This document shows, piece by piece, positions 1 through 11,900 of a DNA stretch of 64,000 nt. Within the stretch, counting starts at the first letter, position 1. Each line of letters opens with the position of its first letter. The DNA is from Ricordea florida (taxonomy: Eukaryota > Cnidaria > Anthozoa > Corallimorpharia > Ricordeidae). The stretch lies in the NCBI GenBank assembly GCA_949710005.1, contig OX453281.1:23912362-23976361 (forward strand), given 5' to 3'. The position numbers and the translations under genes were made by a program. Below the pieces are notes generated by a model. It saw nothing but the letters and a program-made list of their open reading frames with translations. It was not told the origin of the DNA and searched no databases.

Positions 1-74
1 CTAATGGGAAGTGTGACCGCAGATTCACAGAGTTCCGGAATACCGATTTCACGTGGAGAAACGATGGAGAAATG
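1..74. other. Left window edge, no feature
   Basis: Short AT-rich stretch before the first foldback. I see no coding potential or repeat in it. Confidence 0.5.
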
Positions 75-317
75 TTGTTTTCATTTCAACATAATGTTCG
101 CTAAAAGGATAAAATCTTTAAAAATTCAAAGGCTATTATACATACAAATTAAAAACATAAATTAAACCGAACGTTTTCGACTAAAAGTCATCATTAGGGT
201 GATGATGACTTTTAGTCGAAAACGTTCGGTTTTATATTTTTAATTTGTATATATAATATAGCCATTGAATTTTTAAAGATTTTATCATTTTAGTGAACAT
301 TATGTTGAAATGTTGTT
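75..317. repeat. Foldback / palindromic MITE-like element
   Basis: The left arm (about 81-194) is matched, reverse-complemented, by the right arm (about 198-313), with only a few bases between the arms near 195. The arms differ at a handful of positions, for example gctaaaagga against tcattttagtg. A cruciform of roughly 240 bp is possible. The centre carries TGATGA, a GACT/AGTC hairpin and GAAA, which resembles a hammerhead ribozyme core (reported separately). No flanking target duplication is clear. Confidence 0.75.
200..228 (+). ncRNA. Hammerhead-ribozyme-like core motif (a)
   Basis: TGATGA (200-205) is followed by the hairpin GACT-TTT-AGTC (207-217) and then GAAA (218-221) and ACGTT. This is the order of the conserved CUGANGA, helix II and GAAA core of a hammerhead ribozyme, although the base before UGAUGA is G rather than C. 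It sits in the centre of a palindrome, so the opposite strand carries a similar motif. Activity is not shown by the sequence, and helices I and III are not defined. Confidence 0.35.
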
Positions 318-499
318 TTGTAACCAAAGTTGTTTTAGAGCACCACTTCGGAAACGACGGGTTTTTTGTGTCGATGGTTTTTATTCTGGAGGGATCTTGG
401 CATTTCTTTTACGTTGGGAAGTACTCTCGCTGGTTTGGCGTCGTAAACTGCTCGGCGAATGGACTTCCATCTTGTTTTGCAAGAACGTCTTCACGAATC

Positions 500-745
500 C
501 ACGTGAAATAAGAACAAATCTACGCTAATGTACTCCAAATACTGTGCGAACACGAAGGAGTTTACAGGCTCGACCAACTCAACTCCAGTTATTTACAAAT
601 ATTCGACAAGTGAAACGAAATGCGAACGAGACTGACAAATTCACGCTAAAGAGGAACAAATCCCACGCAAAAGACGAACAAATCAACCCCAAAGGTAAGC
701 AAATCTACGGCAAATCCAAACAAATCTGCAGTGAACGGGAAAAAT
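500..745. repeat. Degenerate tandem repeat, roughly 22-25 bp units
   Basis: Variants of a unit like acaaatctacgcnaaag recur at about 510, 635, 655, 675, 700 and 718. They are too diverged for exact copy counting. The short open frames across this stretch are artefacts of the repeat. The flanks 318-499 and 746-907 show no recognisable feature. Confidence 0.5.
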
Positions 746-907
746 ATGTTTGGCGATCGCGAGAAGACAAGTGAGAATAATTTTGTGAAGGAACAGCTTG
801 CAACAAACGGATCAATGTACCAATCAGGGATCACCACGTAAAACACCAACTGATAACCTAACAAGCGCTGATGAGTTGCATTCAAATGAAATGAGGTTCT
901 ACGGTCA

Positions 908-1830
908 TGACGCCCCCAAGACATAACGCCCCCCGAGTAAAAGACATAACGCCCCCTTTCATTAAGATATAACGCCCCCTATCATTGAGACATAACGCCC
1001 CCTATCATTAAGATATAACGCCCCCTATCATTAAGATATAACTCCCCCTATCATTAAGATATAACGCCCCCTATCATTAAGATATAACTCCCCCTATCAT
1101 TAAGATATAACTCCCCCTATCATTAAGATATAACTCCCCCTATCATTAAGATATAACGCCCCCTATCATTGAGACATAACGCCCCCTATCATTAAGATAT
1201 AACTCCCCCTATCATTAAGATATAACGCCCCCTTTCATTAAGATATAACGCCCCCTTTCATTAAGATATAACGCCCCTTTTCATTAAGATATAACGCCCC
1301 TTTTCATTAAGATATAACTCCCCCTATCATTAAGATATAACGCCCCCTTTCATTAAGATATAACGCCCCCTTTCATTAAGATATAACTCCCCCTTTCATT
1401 AAGATATAACGCCCCCTTTCATTAAGATATAACGCCCCCTTTCATTAAGATATAACGCCCCCTTTCATTAAGATATAACGCCCCCTTTCATTAAGATATA
1501 ACGCCCCCTTTCATTAAGATATAACGCCCCCTATCATTAAGATATAACTCCCCCTATCATTAAGATATAACGCCCCCTATCATTAAGATATAACGCCCCC
1601 TATCATTAAGATATAACTCCCCCTATCATTAAGATATAACTCCCCCTATCATTAAGATATAACTCCCCCTATCATTAAGATATAACGCCCCCTATCATTA
1701 AGATATAACGCCCCCTATCATTAAGATATAACGCCCCCTATCATTAAGATATAACGCCCCCTATCATTAAGATATAACGCCCCCTATCATTAAGATATAA
1801 CGCCCCCTATCTTAAGATATAACGCCCCCG
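908..1830. repeat. 23-bp minisatellite, about 38-39 copies
   Basis: The unit is 23 bp, in the form cattaagatataacgcccc plus ctat. Two positions vary between copies: cGccccc or cTccccc, and ctAtc or ctTtc. The variants occur in runs, as expected from local unit duplication: a block of TTTC-type units lies at about 1220-1520 and ATC-type units on either side. The first units (908-1000) and the last one (about 1810-1830) are degenerate. No spacer and repeat structure of a CRISPR type is present, because the whole unit repeats head to tail. Confidence 0.95.
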
Positions 1831-2139
1831 ATGGAAAGATAATTACAAAGCTACGGTGGCCCATATCTGCAAACACAACATAGTATTTTTGAAACACAAC
1901 AAGCATTTTACAGACCTCAACACACTTTTATCGAGACACATTACATAATACATGAACCATCTTTATAAATTTATCACACATTACATATGTTGTGTTACAA
2001 TATTATCGAAACTGTTTTCCTGCAAAACACAAGACAAGGCAAATTAGAAAAAAACAAATCGATATTTTTGAAACACAACATAAATTTATCGAAATTTATG
2101 CAGAATTCATGTTGATAATATAAATTAGTTCTATGGTCT
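1831..2139. other. AT-rich spacer with a repeated short motif
   Basis: Contains several loosely repeated phrases such as gaaacacaacaa and tttatcgaaa, suggesting an old degenerate repeat. No coding region is visible. Confidence 0.3.
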
Positions 2140-2172
2140 CACGACGGAGTCACTTGGGTGGCGGTCGCGACG

Positions 2173-2202
2173 TTTCGACTGCTTACTGCTAGTCTTCTTC
2201 AG
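2173..2202 (-). ncRNA. Hammerhead-like core (b) in Penelope remnant
   Basis: Read on the - strand: CTGAAGA, then a hairpin with stem GACT/AGTC extended by GC/GC around a bulge, then GAAACGTC. Penelope-like elements are known to carry hammerhead motifs in their terminal repeats. This copy has CUGAAGA where the consensus is CUGAUGA, so it may be inactive. Confidence 0.4.
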
Positions 2203-2869
2203 GCCAGGGGAGTACCTGCAAATACGGGCTTACAAGTGACTCGGACGGTATGATATATATTTTTTAAAAAAGTATCAAAAACTGAGAAAATAGAGCGACT
2301 CGCTTACAGAGACATACCCATTGATGTAGAAGCCGTGATTCGCGAATTTTGCGCTAGTAAGAACAGGCGTCTAGCTTTCGAATTTCTTTGAGTTCCACTA
2401 AGATTTCAGATATTACTTTGCAACACGTGTCGCTATTCAGTCATTTACATTGTTGTTGTTGTTGACCACAACCACAACTAGCTGCATTTTGTTGAATATT
2501 CCATTATTTCTTGTTCAATATGGAATCCTGGCATTTTCTAATTGATTTAAGCGCCCAGGTTACATCTCCGACAGAATACTTGAATTTTCAGAATTTTCCG
2601 GGAGGGCATGTCCCCCCCCCCCCCCCCAAGCATTTTGCGCCTTGGGCTAACACGCCCATATTGTATCTCCCCTCAATATGCCCCACCAAGGCTTACAAAA
2701 AAAAATGCCAAGGAATGCCCCTGCAAGCGATGGGGTCGACTGTTCTCGGTGCAGCATTATATATCACGTTGGGTCTGTTGTGATTGGTGCGTTTCGATCC
2801 GGCCATTGCTTCCGTTCACCATGTTTTCCTCAGGCGTCTTCTTCCTTGCCGCGCGCTTGTTCTGATGTT

Positions 2870-3260
2870 TCCTGATTGTCAGCATCCACGCTTCCAGTAT
2901 TTCGATTCCATTGCTCCGATTGATATTGTTAGGGTTAAGTCTTATGTGGATTGCCTCCTTTACCTTTCATGGAAACCAGTGGGTGTCCCGATCAATAAAC
3001 TTTACATCTTCCCGCAGCGGACTGTATCCGGTCTCGCTGATGTGTTTCGAAACGGCGGAGCTCTGAGTGCGTGCTGAGCGTATATCTCTGTTGTGTTCAT
3101 TAATTCTCCCTTGTATGGGTCGGCCTGTTTCTCCGATGTAAACTCTACCACATTCGCAAGGTAAACCACACCGGTGAATGCGCGGAGTTTCTGGTAGGCG
3201 GTGGAGTACTTTGTAGTTATTGTGAGTGTGCCCCAGTAGGTCACGAGAAATTGACAGATC
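2870..3260 (-). pseudogene. GIY-YIG endonuclease domain of a Penelope-like element
   Basis: The catalytic GIY-YIG region is represented by VYIGETGR, followed by the usual R and EH positions and the terminal IDRDTHW motif. In intact elements this domain follows the reverse transcriptase and nicks the target site. Here there is no reverse transcriptase upstream, and there is an in-frame TGA near 2960, so it cannot work. The poly-C run at 2611-2625 lies downstream of the coding part. Confidence 0.8.
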
Positions 3261-3768
3261 CAAATTCCGAGGCCACACAAACAGCACACGATGAGCAAGA
3301 AAAGCAACCACGAAGTAGCATTTGGAAAGATGTCTCACTAGGGTGGATTCCAGATCCAAAGGCGATTATAATCGCTTTTCCAATTCCCTTTTGGCAGAAT
3401 TCTACCACTTTTTTTGGGCGACCTGTCCATTCAAAGACAACTTCCGTCTGGAATTTACCTGGGAAAGAAAACGCCATTGGGATATTAAAGAAATGAGCAA
3501 GAAAGCCAAGAGCAAGTTTTTGTATATTACTTCCACCAATCCAGCAGCGGCAGGAAAATTCATGCAAATGTCTTGCCAAGAAAAAAACGGCGAGCTATGC
3601 GAATACTGTCGAGAAACTGACTTTGTAAGTCCTTCTCCAGCTACACCAACGCCATGACCCTTTTCCGATTACAGCAAACTTCCCGACCTTCACTACCTAC
3701 CAAGTACGAAAACACCTACGAGTGGCTGCAATCCTGATGATTATCAGCCTCGAGCTCAAATATAACAG

Positions 3769-4386
3769 ATGTTTCAAGAAGGTAAGCTCAAAGCAGGGGA
3801 TAAAAAAGCAGTCAAACAGGTTTCTGAAAAATACATTGTTACAGAAAATCTGGTTGCAGATTATATTGAGCATCTAACTGACATCGAAATGAGAAAAGAT
3901 AAGCGGCGAACAGATATCGACAGGAAGCGCGCACAAAGAAAGCAACAGGAATACAATGACATTGACTGAGAAGATTTGTATCACAGAAACGAAATGTCAT
4001 CCCTTAGAGTAGGTGAACTTGAACTTTACATTAATTCCGGACACCACAATATTGCATTTAAAGAAAAGAAAGATGAGAAAGTGAAGGCGGTGAAGGCACA
4101 TATTGGCAGTAAGATTTTGACTTCTATTGTGCAGAACGGTAAGAACAACATTCAGCCAGCCTCTGACTCAAATTCAGAGTCTGACAGTGACAGGGTAGAG
4201 CGCATTGTTGGATCTACCAGTACCTCGTCAGAACCAAACGACTCAGGAGATCAGGCAGTAGACAGCCAACAGCAAGAAGCTGAAGAAACGGTACCTGTGT
4301 CAAGCACTTCTCGTTACAGACGAATAAGGAGACGAGTCCCCCGAGAAAACTATGTGCCATGGCATAATATACATGTAGAAATGTAA
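3769..4386 (+). pseudogene. Mobile-ORF family, copy 1 (SAP-like C terminus), with stop
   Basis: One frame encodes a basic, Lys/Arg-rich segment (residues 1-66, ending NDID), then TGA at 3967-3969, then the same frame continues with EDLYHRNEMSSLRVGELELY and KVKAVKAHIGS, a Ser/Asp-rich stretch, and RVPRENYVPW before the stop at 4386. The LRVGELELYI...KVKAVKAHI stretch looks like a SAP-type helix-turn-helix DNA-binding motif. A second copy of this protein lies on the - strand at 9133-9795. Both copies end about 200-250 bp from the same GGGAAGGTACGTTT terminus, so I take it to be a transposon-borne ORF. Function is unknown. The N-terminal part upstream of 3769 cannot be traced. Confidence 0.6.
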
Positions 4387-4509
4387 CCTAGTACCCATAA
4401 TAAAACACGACTAATTAAATCAAAGCAGATGAAAAGAAAAACTTAATCTGTAAGAAAAATGGAAAGCAACTTCACAAAAATTCTTATTAAAAAATTCTCA
4501 GGAAAAGAT

Positions 4510-4637
4510 GTGTGATCCTCCCTTCAATAGCTCACATGACGTATGACCCTCCCCTTTTGGTGCTCACTTTCACTGATGACCCCCCCCCTCTGAGGCCCCA
4601 GCCATCCTCCCCCCCCCAATAAAAAACGTACCTTCCC
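4510..4637. mobile_element. Terminal repeat of the mobile-ORF element, copy 1
   Basis: Ends with AAAACGTACCTTCCC followed by TAA. Read backwards it starts GGGAAGGTACGTTTTT and is followed by GC-rich, G-run-rich blocks with GGAGGGTCA. It is an inverted relative of the left half of the MITE at 4857-5155. It lies directly downstream of the pseudogene at 3769-4386. Confidence 0.6.
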
Positions 4638-4856
4638 TAAAGGAGTTTCCAGGATATAGCATCTCTGAACTGACAAAGTTACAGCAACCCAGCATGCGCC
4701 ACAACACCTTTTCGAGATTGTTGCGTTCACTTTGACACTCATTCGTTAGACCGACAACCTATATTGAAACTGTTGTATACATATTGCAAAACACTCTGCA
4801 TTGGATCACTCAAAAGCCTGTGTGCATGTCTCATCTTCTCGTGGCCTCAGCTATAA

Positions 4857-5155
4857 GGGAAGGTACGTTTTTTATTGGGGGGAGGGCTGGGGCCTCAGAG
4901 GGGAGGGTAATCAGTGAAAGTGAGCACCAAAAGGGGAGGGCCATACCCCATGTGAGCAATTGTGATAGGTTTCTACAGCATGGAACATACCATGAAGTAG
5001 TGAGGGGAGGGTCGCACTGTTGTCAGTCACCTAAAGGTGGGGAGGGGGGTCAGGAGTTTTTTTGTTAAAACGCGAGGGAGGGCCAACATTGTTTTGAAAA
5101 AAAAATACCAAAATTCCCCCAGCCCTCCCCCCTCCAAGTAGAAACGTACCTTCCC
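4857..5155. mobile_element. MITE with GGGAAGGTACGTTT ends and TAA target sites
   Basis: Begins GGGAAGGTACGTTTTT at 4857 and ends AAACGTACCTTCCC at 5155, flanked by TAA on both sides (4854-4856 and 5156-5158). A 3-bp TAA duplication and GG-starting inverted ends are typical of PIF/Harbinger-type MITEs. The 299-bp body is G-rich on one side and C-rich on the other and has no coding capacity. Related single ends occur at 4637 and 8935. Confidence 0.75.
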
Positions 5156-5158
5156 TAA

Positions 5159-5965
5159 GCCCTAAAATTGAAAACTAAACATTCTTTATGAACTTGTCTT
5201 CACCTACATCCACAACCTTGACCACAGCTTCTCTATCTCACCATTCACGAGTTGTCTCACTGCAGGCTTTGATTAAAAAGACATGTTTTAACCATTTGAA
5301 GTGCTTCCCCGACGTCAACGATCAAGATTTGCATGCTGAGTTCCTGCTTTGCTGAATCCAGATTGACTCAACATATGAACCTCTTTTTGGGTTTTTTACT
5401 TATCTTTTTGGATTTTTTTTTAACCCGACTCGAGAGTTGAACTTGAAAATAACAACAGCCATGGGCTTATGCAGTTGCTTAGAACAGGCCCGTAGAGAAA
5501 AGTGACTTCGAGCGCACATTGCGTTTAGTAGAACCCTCAAAATCAACATGGATTCATTCGTGGATTCATAAATAACGCGAAAGCATGCCTGAAACCTCCA
5601 AAAAGGGACTCGGGGATAGAAAATAGCGGTTAAACGAAACCTACGACGTAGTTGTTTATGGTTTCAACCGTTTTACTGTCATTCTATAGTTTTTTGGTCG
5701 GCTTAAACCCACTACACTGCACTTATATTTCAAGATCAATGACTGTCCACCATGTTGTTTACATCCAGTTTCAACCAATCAATATCTGCCAAACGTACAT
5801 CTATCTTGTTGGGGGACTGGAGCAGAGCTGAGACCGAAGATACATGAAATTGCTTGGTCACGGGAAAAATTTAAGTCGACCTTCAGCTGTTCGTAGCGTC
5901 TTTGTATCCCAGTTGTAGTTATTTCATTTGCTTTCTTTTTCTGTGAATTGGACATTACATTAGGA
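5159..5965. other. Upstream region of the copper transporter gene
   Basis: No transposon ends or coding frames seen. Expected to contain the promoter and 5' UTR of the gene that starts at 5966, but I see no clear TATA box or initiator that would fix the transcription start. Confidence 0.4.
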
Positions 5966-8900
5966 ATGGACGACAGTCACAGTCATCATGGCCACGGCAT
6001 GGGAACAAGTATGCCGAGTAATACAACATCGTCACCGACGATGGACCATTCGATGAACCATGGTGGCCACGGAGACATGATGATGGTGAGTTTATTCCAG
6101 AAATAACTATATTTGAACGAGACAAATTTATTTAGAGAAGCAGGGTAAGAAAGCAGCATCCATGAGCGTGAAAATATAAGTGCAATGCGGTCTGTTAAGT
6201 AAAATGATGGAATTTCCCTTTTTGAAATCTTAATTTGCACGAATTTCGTACTCGATCGGAAGGATGTGGTTGCTTAATTAAATCATGTTAAATGTCACAA
6301 GTTTTAGATGAAATTAAAGAAGTGTTTTAAAACATGTGAGAGGAGACAGTATTTGTACTTATTATAGGTTAGTGTACCGAACTGCCCTACTGTGTACTAG
6401 CTGTGACTTGTTGAAAGCGCTCATTTTAAATTAAAGCTAAGATTTAATTCAAGGAAGCAATGATTATCATTAAGATTGATCGTATTTCAGATTCCCTACA
6501 CTTCTGCTGTGCGATTCTTTTCTTAAGATATCCGAGGATAAATATGTGGCTCTGTGTGTTGTGTTTTAAGTAATGTTTAAAGTAATATCGGCAACTTTCC
6601 AGCAACTTAGGTCGGAAACGTGATGTAATGTAGGCTAATTTTGAAAGAGCGTCAGTGTATAGGAGTTGTTTGTTCTGTTGTCCGGCGTTTGGCCAGTGAT
6701 TGAAAACACTGCTGTTCGTATTGCGAAGGATTAATATTAGATACAAGCAAATCATTTCTCTGTTGCTGAACTAAAAGGGAAACTTAAACTTATGCATGAC
6801 TCAATATTGAAAATAACAAACGGGCTTTAAATTTATACACGGTGTGAACGACTTAGCAGTTTGCGATTGTTCTTTTGTTCCATATGCGCCATTGTTCTAA
6901 TTGTCAACCTTCTTTGCTTGTAAGGTTTTCGTGTCACCGTTAAGATCTTGAAACAGCTGTATTTTCACACACACATCACGCCCTTTGCTGTCTCCATATG
7001 TTTTAACTCAAGTATTTTCCTTCAAGCGCAGTATTTGAACAAATATCCCCATGGTAACCGAAAAATTGCAAATTCTGTAATAACGCTGTTTAGGAAGCTA
7101 TTATTAATGCATAATGCAATTTCTGCATGTGGGGTTATTAAAACAACCCTTTTTCTTAATAGTCTTGCTAAGGTTCAAAGTTGGAATAGTTATTTCAGCT
7201 CACTCTAGAAGATCATGTTTCTTAACGTCCTCTGAACGAACAAAGAATTTTCAGTTGTTAATATACACTATGAATACTATGAATAGAGAAGAAATTGCCA
7301 CCTATCCGCACCTCATATAAACAAAAGAAATATTAGTTAACCAATATTGGAACTCTTCCACACAAGCGCATTATTTCACTGATAATTTTAAGACCAAGTT
7401 AAAGAAAGCTACTAATAGTTATTGCTACTGTGTACATTTAACAGCTCATCCCATTTTATATTTTACAAGTGTTAAGTTTGGTGTGGTTTTAAACAGTTTT
7501 CAGTTCTTTTCTGAAGCAAGGGTCAAACATTTTTTGTTAAAATATTGTTGGAATAATTTTTTGGCTCGTTTAGTGAGTTATTTTTCATGATTGGTGTTTC
7601 TCTTAATATTTGATGTAAAGCATTTGATAGCAATTCTCAAATAGATGCAGTTTTTCTCTGAAATAGCAGATGAAGGAAGACTGTAATAACCTTGTAACAT
7701 ACAATAAATTTGTTTCCTTAGTGACTGAAGATTCACAGTTTTTTTTTTGTATTAGGCAGCAGTAAGAACTGACCCTAATTAACAAAAGGCGTATTATTCT
7801 AAATAATATGGGTCATGTTTTTTTGTTTTAATTTTCTTGTAAGCTATAAATATATTAATATGTGGTAGCTGCATGTATATGTCATTTTGTGTACTGTTGC
7901 ATAAGTCATTTTTGTACCTGTGCCAGAGGTATAAATTATTTTGGTGAAACGTTTTGAGTTTGTTGTCACCTTCAGTTGGTTCCCAAAGCGGTCTTCAAAA
8001 TGGATAAGGTATTTAGTGTTATTATCAGCCAGGCTTTTCTTGATGTAATTTTGGAACTTTACATTTAAAATGAGGGAGCTCCAGAATGGCAACCATACCA
8101 TTCCAGCATGTTTACTCTTTAACTGTATATGTACCCTTATTGGAGGTAAAAACTTCTGCCCGCATAAGCTGTTTTTGTATGCAGCAGTTCAACGAAGCTA
8201 TTAACATTTTGAAAGGCTGACTTTTTTGACACAAGGGTTACTAGTTGGATTTAAGATATCAGAGCGATCTATCCTGTAGAAAGAAAGTGTGAGACGTTGA
8301 TAAGTAGTGCATCATGCAGGTTTGGTAGCTTCCTCCGGTTCCATGGTAACTTGGCAGCTGTGTGCAGAAAGTATATTTTTTAATTGTTCTGGGTTTAATC
8401 ATTCCGTGGTTGTGTTCAGTTATGATACTGGTAACTAAAAAAGTATGCTCTAAAATAATGATAGGTATATTTTTTGCTTCTATTCGCAATAAACTATGAC
8501 ATAGTGTTGCACATAATACATTTGTAAAACATAAAAGTGGGATTTCTTAAATATGCACATATAAGATGTTCAGGCTGCTTGCTCTGAAGCTTCCTCTCTT
8601 TACATGGTAACTAGACACCTGAGGTCAGTTGTTTGAAGGCCTATTAGCGCTAAACCAGGGCTAAATTTTAAGCTGGGTCTCTTTTCCTCTAGTTAAAAAG
8701 CATTTTCTCCGATAACTTTCTCTATTTTTTTCAGAGCATAAAATCATCAAATTGTATTCAAAAAGAATTATACTGAATGTGCTTTTTAAGCTCTCTTATC
8801 TGCATTTAAATTTCGCACTAATCCTGGGTTACCTTAACCCTGCTTCGAACAACCCGGCCCCTGGGCGTAAGATGAAAAACTATGTATGGTTCCATCATTC

Positions 8901-11900
8901 ACATGTCCTGCCTGTAACTTATAAGCTGTTCTTAGGGAAGGTACGTTTTTATCGGGGGGGGGGGGAGCATGGGTGGGGGCTTTGGAGGGGAGGGTTCCTT
9001 ACTAAATTTTTTACAAATTGGGGAGGGTCAAACCTGTTTTATTCTCAACCGGGGGAGGGTCACAGTTTTTGTTGGCAAGATGAAAATTACTCCATGTTGC
9101 TTCTGTTTTGTATATACAAGCAAAGCTACCAGTCAAGATTTATCTAAACTATTAACAGGTGTTGAAAAATTTATAGATAAAAAAACTACCTTCTCCCAAC
9201 TAACATAATTGTCTCTCTCGACCCGTGCCCATTTTTGCCCATCTTTTGATATTTCTGCACAGGGTTCTGGTATAAAATCAGTCTCTGGTGAGGATTTGTC
9301 AATTAAGCTACTCAGGCTTGAACCAACAACTCAATCTACTTCATCACTTAGGGTGTCAATTTCGATCTCTGAAAGTGATGAGGTCACTTGTTTCTTCACA
9401 TTTCTTAGCATGGGCTGCTGAAGTTGTTCACGCTCCATTGAATTGTACAACAAGCTGCCAATGTGTGCTTTGGTCATTGATACCTTTTCAGCTTTCATCC
9501 CTTCGAAGGTGATCTTGTGACGGGAAAAGTACTAGGACAGCTCATCCACCCTCAAGGGTAACAGCGTATCTGAGTTGTACAGTCCAGCTCAGTCAATGTC
9601 ATTATACCCCTGGTTCAGCCATTCCATTCGCTCCCTTTCAGTCTTCTCTTTCGTCTTCTCCTTGCGTATTTTACCTGGGCAAGGTGCTCAACATACTCTG
9701 CCACAAGTTTTGCATTTACCTGAAAACTTTTTAATAGCCTCACTAGCTAGTTCACTTTCCTCAAACAATTGCTTAATCTGAGCTTGACGCTATTAACTAC
9801 TTTGTGCGCAGAGGAGCGCAGATATGAGTAACACTTCCAGTTTGTTATTTTTACTTTGGGTTATTTTTGTCTTGGATAGGTTGGGGGGGGGGGGAGCGGG
9901 GGAGAGGGTCAGATGTTTTTGTTTGGGTATTTCTGAAGGGTCATGTGTTAATCCATTCCAGGAAGTGGGAGGGCCACAACATAGATAGATAGATATACGT
10001 ATATTTACTTCTGTTCGCAATAAATTAGCCAGTGAGGATGCTCATAATTTATCCTCGCTTTCTCTTGGTAAGACAGATAACCCATTCGTGTTTTAGTGTG
10101 TGCCAAACCCAGAGAGCATTTATCTACACTTAGACACACAAGAAAATGTCTACTGGTCGTGTTTGGCACTTACAGTTTAAATGAAAATTGTGCTACTTAG
10201 ATATTGGGAGTGGAAGGGGTTACACTTTATCTGTTAGTTGAACTTTTGAAACAAGCCATTTGTACAAGTACCTGTATTCTCCCCCCTTCCCACGCCCCCC
10301 CTCCCCCTGAGAAAACATAGTCAACATAACAGTATAACTCTTTCACTCCAAGGGCAGGGCTAAAAATTAACTCCAGGGCTTGGTGGCCAGTTGGGCCAGT
10401 TTCCTTGAATTCTTATTGGCCCATCCCAAAAGGAAGTAGCCCTCAAGTTTTTTTTTTTTTGGAGAGTCACATGGCAATCACAAAATCAAAATGGCGTCGA
10501 TATGTTGCGAATGTGGATCGCTCATGAAATCACTGTTAAGAAAACAGCTCGGAATTTCCACTACAGAACTAAAACCTCACTAAAATGGATGATCTTGGAG
10601 TCCATGCAAAGAAACAAAGAGAAAGTTAGTCCAATTAACTTTTTAACTTTGTACCTCGCATAATTTACATTGCAACTTTTCGAAACTGTGTACCATAGTC
10701 GCACATAGGGCATTCAAACCTTAACCTTTAATAGCTCTGGTCAGTTTTAACTCACCACTGGCGACCGTGCGACTGCCAATTTTTAGCCCTGCAAGCGGTC
10801 TCCATTTGACAAGTAAAATTGTCTGGCGTTAGACAGAGTAAAATCTATTAAGTCATTCTTGGGAGTGAAACAGTTAATAATAATATTATTAATATTAGAA
10901 TTTCACATGCATACTTCTTTCTCCCTTTGCCTAATTTATAATTTATTCAAAGTAATTTTTTGCTTCTGTGCTATAGATGTATTTCCACTTTAGCAAGGCT
11001 GTAGTTATACTGTTTGAAGGCTGGTCAGTGGACTCAGTGGCAGGTACTGTCATATTATTTCACAGCTTGGTAAATATTCTGGTACTATTCACCTCAATTT
11101 CTAAGAATAATTATTAATTTTTTAATATAAATACTCAGGTGATTATACAAAATCGCGCGCTCTGATTGGTTCGCTATCTCGGATTATCAGCCGATAATCA
11201 CCTCGACGAACAAAATGGCTGCCAGTCGTTCACGCACTTTTGATGAAATAAATCATTTTCGTGTATAACCACCTGTATATTATTGAAATAATCACCTGTG
11301 TATTTATACTAAAACAATTGTTCACCTCAGCCTCAGTGATTATCAGTGAATATTCACCTCGATTTCTTCTCGGTAAATACCGTATTTATTCGCCTATAAG
11401 CCGAGCGATTTTTGCAAAAAGTTTTACTCAGTTTTGGGAAATTTTTTCCGAAAAAGAGGGGTTCGGCATATAGCCGAGAGTTTGAATACTTTTTTTCTTC
11501 GAAGCGTCATCAACAAAGTGAAAATCATCATGGACATTTCTGATTCGGCTAAGAGCCAACTCAGTTTCATGACATTATAGTAAAACACAACAAAAACAAG
11601 TCGTAAAATGTTGGTCATTGAACTTTGATATAATTGGTGGCTCCTAAAGGAACCGTTTGTGTGTGATAGTTATTAGCTTTCAACTAAAAATTCACTCGCC
11701 ATCAGTCTCATATTCGCTGCCCGTCTCGAACTCATCCTCCATTTCTTCATCATCATCGAGTTCCTGTGAGTCCTTGGAGTAGATTGCGTCATCTTCCGTT
11801 CCGTCCATAGCATTGGAAATTCCACAGCTCTTAAAAGACTACCTACTTTACCATCTCCTCTGGAATCTCTTGCCATGCTTTCTAAATCTGGCCAATCACA

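Larger units (their letters stand above)
2140..3360 (-). mobile_element. Penelope-like element remnant (3' part)
   Basis: The - strand from about 3260 down to 2870 encodes a GIY-YIG endonuclease-type C terminus with the phrases LPCECGRVYIGETGR, NEHNRDIR, SAVSKH and FIDRDTHWFP, typical of Penelope-like retroelements. A stop (TGA) follows WFP, after which the same frame continues with KVKEAIHIRLNPNN and NGIEILEAWML, so a conserved Arg codon has decayed to a stop. Further downstream, at 2160-2210, lies a terminal-repeat-like segment with a hammerhead-like core. The reverse transcriptase part is absent, so the copy is 5' truncated. Confidence 0.8.

Noticed and set aside
908-1830. CRISPR-like array
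   Set aside because: The whole 23-bp unit repeats head to tail with no unique spacers, and the context is eukaryotic.
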